This document shows positions 15,758 to 24,799 of a stretch of 64,000 nt of DNA, one piece after another. The notes under the pieces are model-generated. The model was not told the origin of the DNA. It made no database searches and saw nothing but the letters and a program-made list of their open reading frames with translations. Position 1 is the first letter of the stretch; every line of letters begins with the position of its first letter. A program made the position numbers and the translations under genes. The stretch comes from Maribacter dokdonensis DSW-8 (GTDB taxonomy: Bacteria > Bacteroidota > Bacteroidia > Flavobacteriales > Flavobacteriaceae). The DNA lies in the NCBI RefSeq assembly GCF_001447995.1, contig NZ_LDPE01000001.1:434001-498000 (forward strand). The letters run 5' to 3'.

Positions 15758-17047
15758 ATGCCAATTAGAGTTGTTGAACTTTTTGCTGGAGTAGGCGGAT
15801 TTAGAATAGGATTAGAAGGATATCCAAAAAAGAATGATGCAAATTATGATGTTGTTTGGAGTAACCAATGGGAACCTAGTACTAAAGCACAACATGCAAA
15901 CATGGTCTATGAGAATCGTTGGCCAAATGCTAATCATTGTGGAGAAAACATTGAAGAAGTAATAGAAAACAAATTTGATGAAATACCAGATCATGATTTA
16001 TTGGTAGGTGGATTTCCTTGTCAAGATTATTCTGTAGCAACAACTTTAAAAAATTCTAAAGGTTTAATTGGAAAAAAAGGAGTTTTATGGTGGAGTATTG
16101 AAGCTATTCTACGAAGAAAAGCTGAAAACAGTCCAAGATATCTTATGCTTGAAAATGTAGATCGGTTGTTAAAATCTCCATCAAAACAAAGAGGTAGAGA
16201 TTTTGCAGTTATGTTAGCTTCATTAAATAACCTTGGTTATGCTGTTGAATGGAGAGTCATTAATGCTGCTGAATATGGAATGCCACAGAGAAGAAGAAGA
16301 GTTTTCTTTTTAGCTTATCGTAATGATACTAATATCTACAACAGAATTTTAGAAACACAAGACAAAGAAGATTGGCTTGATTCTGATGGAGTAATAGCTT
16401 CGGCTTTTCCAGTTCGAGAGATAAATGAAAAAATAAATAGAGGTAATATTGAAGGAGATTTAATCAATATTTCTGAAGAATTTAATAAAGGTGAAAAAAA
16501 TAGTCCATTTGAAAATTGTGGAGTGATGATTAATGGTGAGTTTACAACAGTTAAAGTAAAACCAGATTATCATGGATTAAAACAAACTCTTGGAAGTAAA
16601 TTAATTGATATTGAAGAAGTGCCAAATGAGTTTTTCATATCACAAGAAGATATAAATAAACAAAAAGGCTGGAAGTATCTTAAAGGTTCTAAAAGTGAAG
16701 TAAGACAGACTAAAGAAGGCTTTAAATATAATTATAGTGAAGGGAGTATGATTTTTCCAGATGCATTAGATAATGCTTCTAGAACAATTATAACAGGAGA
16801 AGGAGGCAAGTCACCATCAAGATTCAAGCATGTGGTAGAACAAAATGGGAGATTAAGAAGATTAACTCCAAAAGAACTTGAACGTTTAAATATGTTTCCT
16901 GACAACCATACAGAGTTAGATGGAATATCCGACACTAAACGAGCTTTTTTTATGGGAAATGCTTTAGTTGTTGGAATAGTTAAAAAATTAGGAGAAGAAT
17001 TAAGCGAAAGAGTAGATGCTGATATAAACGAGGAACAATTTGCATAA
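15758..17047 (+). CDS. DNA (cytosine-5-)-methyltransferase of a type II restriction-modification system
   Basis: 429 residues with the C5-methyltransferase motifs in order: motif I ELFAGVGGFRIGLE (7-20, SAM binding), motif IV GGFPCQDYSV with catalytic Cys 88, motif VI LENVDRLL, motif VIII QRRRRVFFLAY, a variable target-recognition region of about 150 residues, and motif IX/X at the end (RLTPKELERLNMFPDN, GNALVVGIV). It methylates cytosine at C5 to protect host DNA from the overlapping endonuclease. The partner resembles Sau3AI, so GATC is the likely target, but that is inferred. Codon use is much richer in A/T than in neighbouring core genes. Confidence 0.95.
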   Translation: MPIRVVELFAGVGGFRIGLEGYPKKNDANYDVVWSNQWEPSTKAQHANMVYENRWPNANHCGENIEEVIENKFDEIPDHDLLVGGFPCQDYSVATTLKNSKGLIGKKGVLWWSIEAILRRKAENSPRYLMLENVDRLLKSPSKQRGRDFAVMLASLNNLGYAVEWRVINAAEYGMPQRRRRVFFLAYRNDTNIYNRILETQDKEDWLDSDGVIASAFPVREINEKINRGNIEGDLINISEEFNKGEKNSPFENCGVMINGEFTTVKVKPDYHGLKQTLGSKLIDIEEVPNEFFISQEDINKQKGWKYLKGSKSEVRQTKEGFKYNYSEGSMIFPDALDNASRTIITGEGGKSPSRFKHVVEQNGRLRRLTPKELERLNMFPDNHTELDGISDTKRAFFMGNALVVGIVKKLGEELSERVDADINEEQFA

Positions 17048-18476
17048 ACAATTACCATATGATGAAAAAGACCCTATCTCAATTGAGAATTATTCTAAAG
17101 GTCTAGTTAATAAATCTTTGAGAGATTTATACGGTAATGATTTAGAAAATGCATATTCTGGCAAAGGCAAACTTGGACAATTAGTTGAATTCTTATATTT
17201 TGGGTATAAACCAAACTCTAATCCTGAACCAGACTTCCCTGAAGCAGGTGTAGAATTAAAAACCACTCCTATAAAAAAAACCTCAAAAGGGCTTGTTTCT
17301 AAAGAGCGATTGGTTTTCAATATCATAGATTTCGAGGAAGAATATAAATATACTTTTAAAGAAAGTAGTTTTTGGAAAAAAAACAGTTTTTTACTCTTAT
17401 TGTTTTATTTATATGAGAAAGATAAAATAGATATAGATTATCTGTTTAAAATAGCTAGATTATGGCGTTTTCCTTTGACTGACTTAAAAATTATTAAAGA
17501 CGATTGGAATACAATTGTAACTAAAATTAAGTCTGGAAAAGCTCATGAAATTTCAGAAGGAGATACTTTGTATCTTGGTGCTTGTACAAAAGGATCTACA
17601 GCTTTAAAATCAAGAAGAACACAACCATTTTCAAATGAAAAAGCGCAACAAAGAGCATTTTCATTAAAATCAAAATATTTAAACTTTATTATAGCGAAAA
17701 GTTTAAAAGGAGATAATAATTTAACAAAATTTGATGATGAATATCTTCAATTTTTGGATGAAGATATTAATGCATTAAATGAATCTAAACCTGGATATGG
17801 TAATTTATTTGAGAATCATGAATCTATAATTAAAGATGTTAATGATTATAAAAAAGGGCAAACTTTTGAAGATGTAATTATTGAAAAATTCTCAAAATAT
17901 TATGGTTATTCTGAACAAGAGCTAAAAGATAAGTTCAACCTAAATGTTAACTTAAGAGCAAAAAATAAAAGTTATGTTTTTGCAAAAGCTATATTAGGCA
18001 TTAGTAAAGACAAAATTGAAGAATTTGAAAAAGCAGAAATAGAATTAAAAACTATTAAGCTTGAAGTAACAGGTACTTTAAAAGAAAGTATGTCTTTCGC
18101 ACAAATAAAGTATAAAGAAATCATTAATGAAGAATGGGAAGAATCGTATTGGTTTAACAAGTTAACCAAACGCTTTTTATTTGTAATCTTTCAAAAAGAT
18201 GAAAATAAGATTGCGAGATTAAAGAAAGTAATGTTTTGGACTATGCCAATTAAAGATTTAGAAACAGCAGAAAAGTTTTGGGAACACACCAAAGATAATG
18301 TCCGAAAAGGGGATTATGAAAATTTCTGGAAATTGAAAGATCACAATATTTGCCATGTAAGACCAAAAGCTGTTAATTCTAAAGATTTAATGGAAACTCC
18401 TCAAGGAACTTTTGAAAAAAAGAAAAGTTATTGGTTAAATAGCAGATTTATCTTAAAACAAATTTTTAATGATTAA
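17040..18476 (+). CDS. Sau3AI/MutH-like type II restriction endonuclease
   Basis: 478 residues, close to Sau3AI (about 490). The N-terminal MutH-like nuclease domain shows GKGKLGQLVE, then PDFPEAGVELKTTPIKK with D65-x6-E72-x-K74, the metal-binding triad spacing of MutH/Sau3AI, and later GKAHEISEGDTLYLGACTKG and AQQRAFSLKSKYL, both strongly Sau3AI-like. A second MutH-like domain (from FEDVIIEKF) has IELKT at E335/K337. The only usable start is TTG 17040, overlapping the methyltransferase end by 8 bases, which implies translational coupling so that methylation comes first. Expected cut site GATC. Confidence 0.9.
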   Translation: MHKQLPYDEKDPISIENYSKGLVNKSLRDLYGNDLENAYSGKGKLGQLVEFLYFGYKPNSNPEPDFPEAGVELKTTPIKKTSKGLVSKERLVFNIIDFEEEYKYTFKESSFWKKNSFLLLLFYLYEKDKIDIDYLFKIARLWRFPLTDLKIIKDDWNTIVTKIKSGKAHEISEGDTLYLGACTKGSTALKSRRTQPFSNEKAQQRAFSLKSKYLNFIIAKSLKGDNNLTKFDDEYLQFLDEDINALNESKPGYGNLFENHESIIKDVNDYKKGQTFEDVIIEKFSKYYGYSEQELKDKFNLNVNLRAKNKSYVFAKAILGISKDKIEEFEKAEIELKTIKLEVTGTLKESMSFAQIKYKEIINEEWEESYWFNKLTKRFLFVIFQKDENKIARLKKVMFWTMPIKDLETAEKFWEHTKDNVRKGDYENFWKLKDHNICHVRPKAVNSKDLMETPQGTFEKKKSYWLNSRFILKQIFND

Positions 18477-18517
18477 CCCAATAAATAGGAATATAAATAA
18501 TTGGAGAATAACTATAA

Positions 18518-19195
18518 ATGATAATGGAACAAACAACTGGCCGTAATCATATTAATCGAAATAAGTTAAACCATTTAGCAAATGATAGAGTTTGTAAAAT
18601 AGTCGGTTGTAATAATGATTTTAGAATCAATAGAACTTCCGGTTTTTGTGATAATCATGAATTTCATGAACATGATTTATATTTAGAATTACATGATCCT
18701 GCAGGAACTTTAGTTAATGCTCCTGCACACAAGGACATAATTGATGCTTTAATTGAATGGTCTTCAACTAGGAATTTTGGCTTATTACCTTTTTTTTCTA
18801 GTCTATCTTTTAATTCATTAGGAAATGTTCCTGACGTATCCACTTTAGCGGGAAAAGTTGTCCATCCAGGAATTACAGTTCCAACAATTGGTTCTATTTA
18901 TGATTCATTAATTGAGGTAATAAATAATTACTTTCCTGTAAACAATAACTCTTCATATCAACCATTGAAAACTCCTAGAGGTGAAATTCCTGCTATAGTT
19001 TTAGCTTATACATTTGCTGGTTTACTAATTTGTGAAGAAGCAAATAGAGGTGATAGATGGTTTTGTAGAATGGTAAGGAAAGAAGAAGCAAAAACCACTC
19101 AATTAGGAGCAGCAATGCCTATAGCGTATTTTGCAACTAGAATATTTCCTTGGGGTGTAGAAATGAATAAATCGGCTAGAAATCTCACTAGGTAG
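18518..19195 (+). CDS. Unknown protein with Cys/His cluster, restriction-modification island
   Basis: 225 residues, soluble. Residues about 26-50 hold CKIVGCNNDF and GFCDNHEFHEHD, a C-x4-C...C-x2-H pattern that could bind zinc. The rest (about 60-225) has no recognised motif, apart from conserved-looking blocks TPRGEIPAIVLAYTFAGLLI and AMPIAYFATRIFPWG. It starts 42 bp after the endonuclease with the same A+T-rich codon use, so it likely belongs to the island. It may be a regulator, a nuclease accessory or unrelated cargo. A second ATG lies at 18524. Confidence 0.55.
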   Translation: MIMEQTTGRNHINRNKLNHLANDRVCKIVGCNNDFRINRTSGFCDNHEFHEHDLYLELHDPAGTLVNAPAHKDIIDALIEWSSTRNFGLLPFFSSLSFNSLGNVPDVSTLAGKVVHPGITVPTIGSIYDSLIEVINNYFPVNNNSSYQPLKTPRGEIPAIVLAYTFAGLLICEEANRGDRWFCRMVRKEEAKTTQLGAAMPIAYFATRIFPWGVEMNKSARNLTR

Positions 19196-19357
19196 AAATG
19201 ACCTCATAAAACTTTGGCTAAAAAAATAGGAGAGTGGAGCGTTAAGAATTTTACAGGGCTGGATAAAAAAATAGTTTACCGCTACAATTGGTTAGATTGC
19301 CTTTAAGCGGTCTTAAGGGCTTTAAATGGTTCCTAAAATTTAGCGACCAACTCGTAC

Positions 19358-19379
19358 ACCTGCCTGACGGCAGGCAGGT
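19358..19379. repeat. REP-like GC-rich palindrome
   Basis: ACCTGCCTG-ACGG-CAGGCAGGT is a perfect 9-bp inverted repeat with 4-base loop and stands out as GC-rich in an A+T-rich gap. Such CCTGCC...GGCAGG palindromes are common interspersed repeats in Bacteroidota. Confidence 0.6.
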
Positions 19380-19439
19380 TGTTTCTAAATTCCGATAGCT
19401 ACCAGAACTGTAAGCCTTGTTTTTTTGTTTCGCGGCCGC

Positions 19440-19485
19440 ATCATCTCGCTCAAAGATACTTTGCCGTATCAAGAAAAAAAGATAA
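19440..19485. repeat. Repeat segment A', right copy
   Basis: Matches 14714-14760: ATCATCTCGC, CAAA, TTTGCCGTATCA, A-rich tract, ATAAA. Confidence 0.6.
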
Positions 19486-19804
19486 ACATTACACTTAATG
19501 GTTAAAATGTTTAAAGTCTATTTTACATAATATTAAAAGTACTTAAAGTAATTATTGAAACAGAGCTAAGTGGTAGCAAGTGCTAAGAATTTTACTCGCA
19601 GAGAAAATTTTAGCTCTTGCGGAAAGCTGACTAAATGTTCATGAAAAATTTATGCCGTATAGTTTCTTATAAATCCTTTATTTCAAAATAATCTAAAAGT
19701 TTTGCTTTTTTTGGCGCTGGCCAAGCGTTGGCAAATTGTGTTTAGAAATGAACGCATTAAAGAGTTTATTTTTAAAAAACAATCGAGCGCTTGGTAGCGG
19801 CTAT

Positions 19805-19824
19805 TTTACATAACCCGTGACAAA
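19805..19824. repeat. Repeat segment B', right copy
   Basis: Identical 20 bases to 15275-15294. Here it abuts segment C' with only 2 bases between, whereas about 80 bases separate B and C on the left. Confidence 0.75.
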
Positions 19825-19826
19825 AG

Positions 19827-19939
19827 TTTCGTTTTTACATAATTACTTTGTTATAATTCTCCTGCGGGCCTTATAACGTAACTATGTAAAATAGCGCGGA
19901 AATGCGCTATTCACTAAATTACTATATTTGTACTATAAT
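19827..19939. repeat. Repeat segment C', right copy (113 bp, palindromic)
   Basis: 107 of 113 bases match 15376-15488, including the hairpin ATAGCGC-GGAAAT-GCGCTAT (19891-19910). Confidence 0.85.
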
Positions 19940-20097
19940 TTATATTATGTAAAATAGACTTTTAAACAACCCACTATCCTATACAAATTTCATAATTATA
20001 CATAACCTAGGAAATACTAACTTATAAGTCCACCTACATCGTCTCACCGACTTTTCATCAATAGGATAATTATAAGTTCACGTTAGCAAATTTCAAA

Positions 20098-20895
20098 CTA
20101 AGAAACCTTTTTAGGTTCTGAGTGAATATTAAGCGGCATGAAATACATAAACACCAACATGATCAGAAAATATAATACGGCAAATATGGTATACGTATAA
20201 TCACCGGCATCTGGAGAAATTGGTAATAATACCAAAGACATGTTCAACATAGATTGTATCACCAAAACACAAATACCGCTTTTAGTTTTTGAATACACTA
20301 TGGCACACATACCTGCTGCGCCCATCATATTCAAGAATAAGGGCCACACCGGTAAATCTTCTATAACGCCCACATTGATATAAACAGACGGCAACCACCA
20401 TAAAGACCATACAAAACCAATAATCTGAGTTGCCAAAAACGGATTTATTTTCTTTGACAGTACACGCACGGCATACCCGATCCAGACCACCTCTCCCAAA
20501 AATGCCCATGATAACAAGAACAACGTGAATTTTAAAGTGGGTATATACAATTGGAACTGAAGAAAAGATATATCATTATGGTATATGGCTTTGATCGATA
20601 AGGTGATGAGACCTATGGTAAATGCAAAGAGCAAACTAAACAAATACCATTTAGGGTGTAGCTTCCACACTGCCATTGGTCTGAACAAATTCTTGATACC
20701 TTCATTCCCCTTGGTAATTTTCACTATAAATACTAACAAGAAAAACAGTGCATAAAACCTACCATTGGTATATGGAAAAAAATCTATAATCCCCTTACTT
20801 TTTGCGTAGGTGATCACAAAATTCAACAATGGCGCCAGGGTTAAAAATATCCAGATTTCATACTTTTTTAAAAAGTTGATTATTTTTGTGGTCAT
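20098..20895 (-). CDS. CPBP-family membrane protein, probably catalytically inactive
   Basis: 265 residues with about eight membrane helices. The layout fits the CPBP (CAAX-protease and bacteriocin-processing) family, but the metalloprotease motifs are degraded: the EExxxR helix reads GEVVWIGYAV (second Glu and Arg lost), the FxxxH helix reads FVWSLWWLPS (His to Trp) and the last His helix reads QSMLNMS (His to Gln). Peptidase activity is therefore unlikely. It lies 66 bp beyond the methyltransferase at the end of the metal operon, perhaps co-transcribed, with no obvious metal role. Confidence 0.7.
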   Translation of the reverse strand: MTTKIINFLKKYEIWIFLTLAPLLNFVITYAKSKGIIDFFPYTNGRFYALFFLLVFIVKITKGNEGIKNLFRPMAVWKLHPKWYLFSLLFAFTIGLITLSIKAIYHNDISFLQFQLYIPTLKFTLFLLSWAFLGEVVWIGYAVRVLSKKINPFLATQIIGFVWSLWWLPSVYINVGVIEDLPVWPLFLNMMGAAGMCAIVYSKTKSGICVLVIQSMLNMSLVLLPISPDAGDYTYTIFAVLYFLIMLVFMYFMPLNIHSEPKKVS

Positions 20896-20961
20896 CGGTA
20901 TTCTCTTAGTTGTGGTTTGGTTATTTATTTGAAATACTAGGCTGAATCTTTATATGATATC

Positions 20962-21792
20962 CTAAAGGTTTATGGCGCCGAACACTCCAAAATCGGCTTC
21001 TTTTTGCACCCCTTCTATTACGGATTGGTACCATAAGCTAAATCCAGCATCTTCAAAAAGCTGTGTGTAGTTATGGGAAAATGACCGCTCTATTCCATAA
21101 GGTTGCGAATTTGGGTTTTTAGTGAAATCAACATCTACCCCAATGGGTTCTATGGCAATGAAGATAGTGTTTCTTAAATGGTTTAAATATTTAAACAAAT
21201 GCTTTAATTGTTGTTGTGTAAAATACTCTAAAACACCACCTGAAGTAATAATAATTATATTGTCCGTTCCGTTTTTCCTAATCCATTCAGCACCATCCGC
21301 GGCAACGAAATTTAACTTATGATATTGCTGGTATTTTTTAGTATTAAATTCAATTTGATCAGTACTTAAATCTATACCTACGAATTTCTCTATTTGCGGA
21401 AACTGTCTACTCAAATACTCTAGAACCTCACCATTACCCGTACCTATTTCTATCATGGTATGGTATTTTTCAGGATTGCCCTTAAGGAGCTTTATAAGGC
21501 TTTGAAAAACAGGTAAACAATGTGGTAGAAAAAAATCGTTTAACACACTTCCTTTTTCCGAGAAATACTTTCTACCGGTATGTTTCCAAAAGTTTTTATG
21601 ATAGTTGGCCAGTAGATTGAAATCTTCATTTTTCTCCGCTTGTTTTAAAAGGGCTGCACGCATTAATCGTTCATTAAAATTCAATTCATTACCCACATTA
21701 AAACTGATTCCCTTTTTTATGAGGGATTCAGCTTTTTTATATTGCAACTGTACTAAAATTGCACCTGTTAATTCTTTCAATTGTCTCTTCAT
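20962..21792 (-). CDS. Class I SAM-dependent methyltransferase
   Basis: 276 residues. The SAM-binding motif is MIEIGTGNGEVLEYLSRQFP near the middle, followed by FVGIDLSTDQIEFN and the acidic second motif FVAADGAEWI. The N-terminal 110 residues are helical (KRQLKELTGAILVQLQYKKAESLIKKG) and may hold the substrate. The target is unknown. It begins 21 bp after the CusB-like adaptor, so it may sit at the tail of the copper operon. Confidence 0.8.
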   Translation of the reverse strand: MKRQLKELTGAILVQLQYKKAESLIKKGISFNVGNELNFNERLMRAALLKQAEKNEDFNLLANYHKNFWKHTGRKYFSEKGSVLNDFFLPHCLPVFQSLIKLLKGNPEKYHTMIEIGTGNGEVLEYLSRQFPQIEKFVGIDLSTDQIEFNTKKYQQYHKLNFVAADGAEWIRKNGTDNIIIITSGGVLEYFTQQQLKHLFKYLNHLRNTIFIAIEPIGVDVDFTKNPNSQPYGIERSFSHNYTQLFEDAGFSLWYQSVIEGVQKEADFGVFGAINL

Positions 21793-21813
21793 TTCCTCTT
21801 CCTATTCAATGGT

Positions 21814-23577
21814 CTATTGAATCACCTGTATTACACTACCACAGGTTAACATACCACTATCGTAATAAGGGTTTCTAATTTCTTCATCAAGACTTAGCCA
21901 TACCGCACCTTGGTTACTATTGGCCATAGGACAACGTTGTACGTATAAATTTTCTGAAGGTGATTTCAAATTCATGGCCATTGCTACCATATGTTCATTT
22001 AAGACTACTAAATGTTCCCTTTGTTGTCCTAGATGACCACTATTACCAATTGCCGAGAACATGGCTATACTTTTTTCCAAATGTTCTTTTTCAAGTGTAC
22101 CCAAATCCTTTTTGGGTAATGATTTAAAAGCAGCAGCAGCTTTTTTGGCCAAAGAAGTAATTTGCTGGGGTTCACCAGAAACAAACGCATCTTTCATTTC
22201 CAAATAGGTATGCAAGGCCTTTGAAAAATCATCTTGAAAAGACTTTGAAAATTCCATCTCCATATGAGATGATGTTTCTGCTTTATTACTACTAGCTTCC
22301 ATCCCAGTATGATGTTCATGTCCGGTCATTACCCTACCTCCCATTTTGTTCATCATAGATTTCTTACCCTGTAACTGTGCAGCAGCATCAATGGTAAACG
22401 TACCATTGGTAACAATTTCTTCTCCATGCTGTAAGCCGCTAGCTATACTTATGTTCTCACCGTTTCTTCCGTTGATCTTTACTTCCCGCATTTCAAAAAT
22501 GGGTTGATCCACACTAGTTTTTACGTATACCAAAGACCGCTCCCCCGTCCACATTACAGCACTTGCAGGCACGGTTATAACATCCTCATTATGGTTGTTT
22601 TCACCAGAGATTTTACCGGTAACGAACATACCCGGTTTAAATAAGTCATCTGTATTTTTTAGAATGGCCCTAACAATGACCGTGCGGGTAGCATTGCTTA
22701 AAATTGGGTCTACAAAGGATACTGTTGCCTCAAATTCTTTTGCAGCATAAGCATTTGACACTACTTTTATTTTCTGTCCAACTTTTAAACTTGATATTTG
22801 ATTTTCATAAGCATCGAATTCTGCCCAAACCGTAGTAAGATTACTCACTTTTAATATAGGCTGGCCTTGTTTTACGTAGTCCCCTTCCCTAGCCGTAACC
22901 TCTGTAACGGTACCGGTTACCGTAGCATAGATCGGAAAATTGTCCTTAACCTTACCTGTAGTTTCAATTGCGGCAATTTGAGCATCGGATAATTTCCACA
23001 ATTTCAATTTATTTCTCACCGCTTCATATAAAGCCGGTTGAGATTCTTTAAGGGTTGCCGTGGTCAAAAGCTCTTGTTGTGCCGCGACCAAATTAGGGGA
23101 GTAAATGGTTGCCAATAGCTGGCCTTTCTGTATCTTTTGACCCTCATAATTCACATGTAAACGTTCTAAACGACCATCAAAATAACTGGCCTGTACCGCA
23201 TTATTCTCATCATTGGGTACAATTTTACCGGAAAGTAAAATACTGTTATCCCCAGATGCACCAGCAACCGATCCTAAAATAGTTGTTTGAATATTTGCCA
23301 AGGCAATGGCATTTTCGCTCATTTTAATTTCGTTGGCCGAAAGTCCGTCCGCACCTGTCTCCGCAGGTATTAAATCCATACCACATATGGGGCAATCCCC
23401 TGGTTCTGGCTGCATGATCTGTGGATGCATAGAGCAGGTCCACATTTCACTGGACCCAACCTCTTCATGGTCATGATCATTGTGCACTGTTTCAGTAGAA
23501 TTAGTGCCAAATATAAAATAGCCACAAAGCAACCCTACAAACACGGCGGCAACTAGGTAAAGAACATTTTTCCTCAT
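21814..23577 (-). CDS. cusB: CusB-like periplasmic adaptor of heavy-metal RND efflux, with HMBD and DUF3347 domains
   Basis: 587 residues, longer than E. coli CusB (about 400). Order: N-terminal membrane anchor (residues 5-25); a His-rich patch (HNDHDHEE); a heavy-metal-binding domain WTCSMHPQIMQ...GDCPICGMDLIP (47-71); barrel-sandwich, hairpin and beta-barrel adaptor domains (LSANEIKMS to VTNGTFTIDAAAQL); then a C-terminal DUF3347 domain ending NPYYDSGMLTCGSV. It links the RND pump to the outer-membrane channel and passes Cu(I)/Ag(I). The RND and channel genes lie upstream in the same orientation, separated by the CopA block. Confidence 0.9.
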   Translation of the reverse strand: MRKNVLYLVAAVFVGLLCGYFIFGTNSTETVHNDHDHEEVGSSEMWTCSMHPQIMQPEPGDCPICGMDLIPAETGADGLSANEIKMSENAIALANIQTTILGSVAGASGDNSILLSGKIVPNDENNAVQASYFDGRLERLHVNYEGQKIQKGQLLATIYSPNLVAAQQELLTTATLKESQPALYEAVRNKLKLWKLSDAQIAAIETTGKVKDNFPIYATVTGTVTEVTAREGDYVKQGQPILKVSNLTTVWAEFDAYENQISSLKVGQKIKVVSNAYAAKEFEATVSFVDPILSNATRTVIVRAILKNTDDLFKPGMFVTGKISGENNHNEDVITVPASAVMWTGERSLVYVKTSVDQPIFEMREVKINGRNGENISIASGLQHGEEIVTNGTFTIDAAAQLQGKKSMMNKMGGRVMTGHEHHTGMEASSNKAETSSHMEMEFSKSFQDDFSKALHTYLEMKDAFVSGEPQQITSLAKKAAAAFKSLPKKDLGTLEKEHLEKSIAMFSAIGNSGHLGQQREHLVVLNEHMVAMAMNLKSPSENLYVQRCPMANSNQGAVWLSLDEEIRNPYYDSGMLTCGSVIQVIQ

Positions 23578-23579
23578 GC

Positions 23580-24071
23580 TTATTTTTCGTTTTCAAGGCG
23601 CTGGATCATTGCCTTCATTTCTTCAATTTCCTTTTTTTGTGCTTTGATAATATCATTGGCCAACTTTTTGACCTCTGGATCCTGAATATCTGCACGTTCA
23701 CTGGTTAAAATTGCAATAGAATGATGCGGTATCATTGCCTTCATCCACAACACATCGCCTACAATGGGCGCTTGTACCCTAACCAAGCCCAAAGCACCTA
23801 AAAACAAAGCTATACTGCCAATGATTATAACCATATTCTTCTTTCTGTTCTTATACATATTGCGCATGGCAAAAAACATGATCAATGCCATGGTTGAAAT
23901 ACCCAAACAACTCATATAAAACCTTGTGAGACTAAAATAAACATGGTCTATAGCATAGGTATTTAAGTACATGGTGATGTACATGGCCACAAACGATGCT
24001 CCTAGCATCAGCGCAAATTTTGTATAGTTATTGGTATCCATTTTATGATTTTTTTGTTCTTCTGTTTTCAT
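23580..24071 (-). CDS. DUF305-type membrane protein of the copper operon
   Basis: 163 residues, or 153 from ATG 24041. Three membrane helices are followed by the DUF305 signature WMKAMIPHHSIAIL...AQKKEIEEMKAMI, a four-helix region whose paired His and Met residues are thought to bind metal. The gene stops 3 bases before the CusB-like start, so coupling is likely. DUF305 proteins often accompany copper resistance genes; the mechanism is not established. Confidence 0.8.
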   Translation of the reverse strand: MKTEEQKNHKMDTNNYTKFALMLGASFVAMYITMYLNTYAIDHVYFSLTRFYMSCLGISTMALIMFFAMRNMYKNRKKNMVIIIGSIALFLGALGLVRVQAPIVGDVLWMKAMIPHHSIAILTSERADIQDPEVKKLANDIIKAQKKEIEEMKAMIQRLENEK

Positions 24072-24083
24072 GATTTTTTAGTT

Positions 24084-24791
24084 TTAATTCAATTTCTTTT
24101 TAATTTTCCTGATAGTAGGCGAACTTGTATACCACAACAAAAATCCGCTACCAACGGTAATCAATCCCAAAAGGGAAAAGGCCCTAAGTATTATATTATT
24201 AAAATTGTCCCTGCCTTGATAATCCATAGTGTGGGTCATCCAAAGAAAATCAAACCAGCGCCAATCTCTATATCTAACTGTTTGAAACCTGCCATTGTTG
24301 ACAGCTACATAAGCCTTTAAGTTTTTATCTGTCTTATAAGAAATTTCATAAGCAGGTAGAGGTCTTCCGCGATATTCATGATGCTTGCCCACAGCATCAA
24401 TTCTCTGTATTTGCCCAAGTTCTAAGTCAGAAAGCATAAAGCGGTCAGCAACATTTAATGCCTCTTGTTCTGTGAGCCCTTCTTTTATTGCCCCTGTACG
24501 TGCGTTAAAGATCTTTGTATTGTTGATCCAATAATACGGTTGCCCAGCAATTTCAAGCAATTCTAAAGTTTTGATAGGTTCTTGAATAGCTATTTGGGAG
24601 CTTCCTATCAAATTTGAAAAAGATGCCTGTTCAGGAACTACTTTCTTATAATGATCCCCGTGTATTTCATCTATATCCGTCCAGCTAAAATACATTCCAC
24701 TAATAGTCCACATCAAAAACTGAATACCCAAAAAGATACCCAAATACCTATGTGCTTTTCTTATTCTTAATGCCGTTTTACGCTTTACCAT
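24084..24791 (-). CDS. PepSY-domain membrane protein
   Basis: 235 residues. An N-terminal helix RYLGIFLGIQFLMWTISGMYFSW and a C-terminal helix flank a periplasmic region with PepSY-like repeats (TEQEALNVADRFM, YEISYKTDKNLKAYVAVNNG). RKAHRYLG at the N-terminus resembles PepSY-associated TM proteins, which are linked with iron or copper reduction and uptake. It lies 8 bp after the CopA stop in the same operon. A role in periplasmic metal handling is inferred. Confidence 0.75.
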   Translation of the reverse strand: MVKRKTALRIRKAHRYLGIFLGIQFLMWTISGMYFSWTDIDEIHGDHYKKVVPEQASFSNLIGSSQIAIQEPIKTLELLEIAGQPYYWINNTKIFNARTGAIKEGLTEQEALNVADRFMLSDLELGQIQRIDAVGKHHEYRGRPLPAYEISYKTDKNLKAYVAVNNGRFQTVRYRDWRWFDFLWMTHTMDYQGRDNFNNIILRAFSLLGLITVGSGFLLWYTSSPTIRKIKKKLN

Positions 24792-24799
24792 TTTTTATA

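Larger units (their letters stand above)
19196..20097. other. 902-bp non-coding right flank of the restriction-modification island
   Basis: Contains a REP-like palindrome (19358-19379), repeat segments A' (19440-19485), B' (19805-19824) and C' (19827-19939), and no believable gene. An open frame on the minus strand at 19251-19472 runs across the palindrome and is taken as chance. Confidence 0.7.

Noticed and set aside
19251..19472. Open frame of 73 codons on the minus strand
   Set aside because: It crosses the REP-like palindrome and repeat segment A', has no protein-like pattern and lies in an otherwise non-coding flank.
15275..19830. Integron attC-like sites in the flanks of the restriction island
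   Set aside because: No RYYYAAC...GTTRRRY pair is found around the repeats and no integrase is present.
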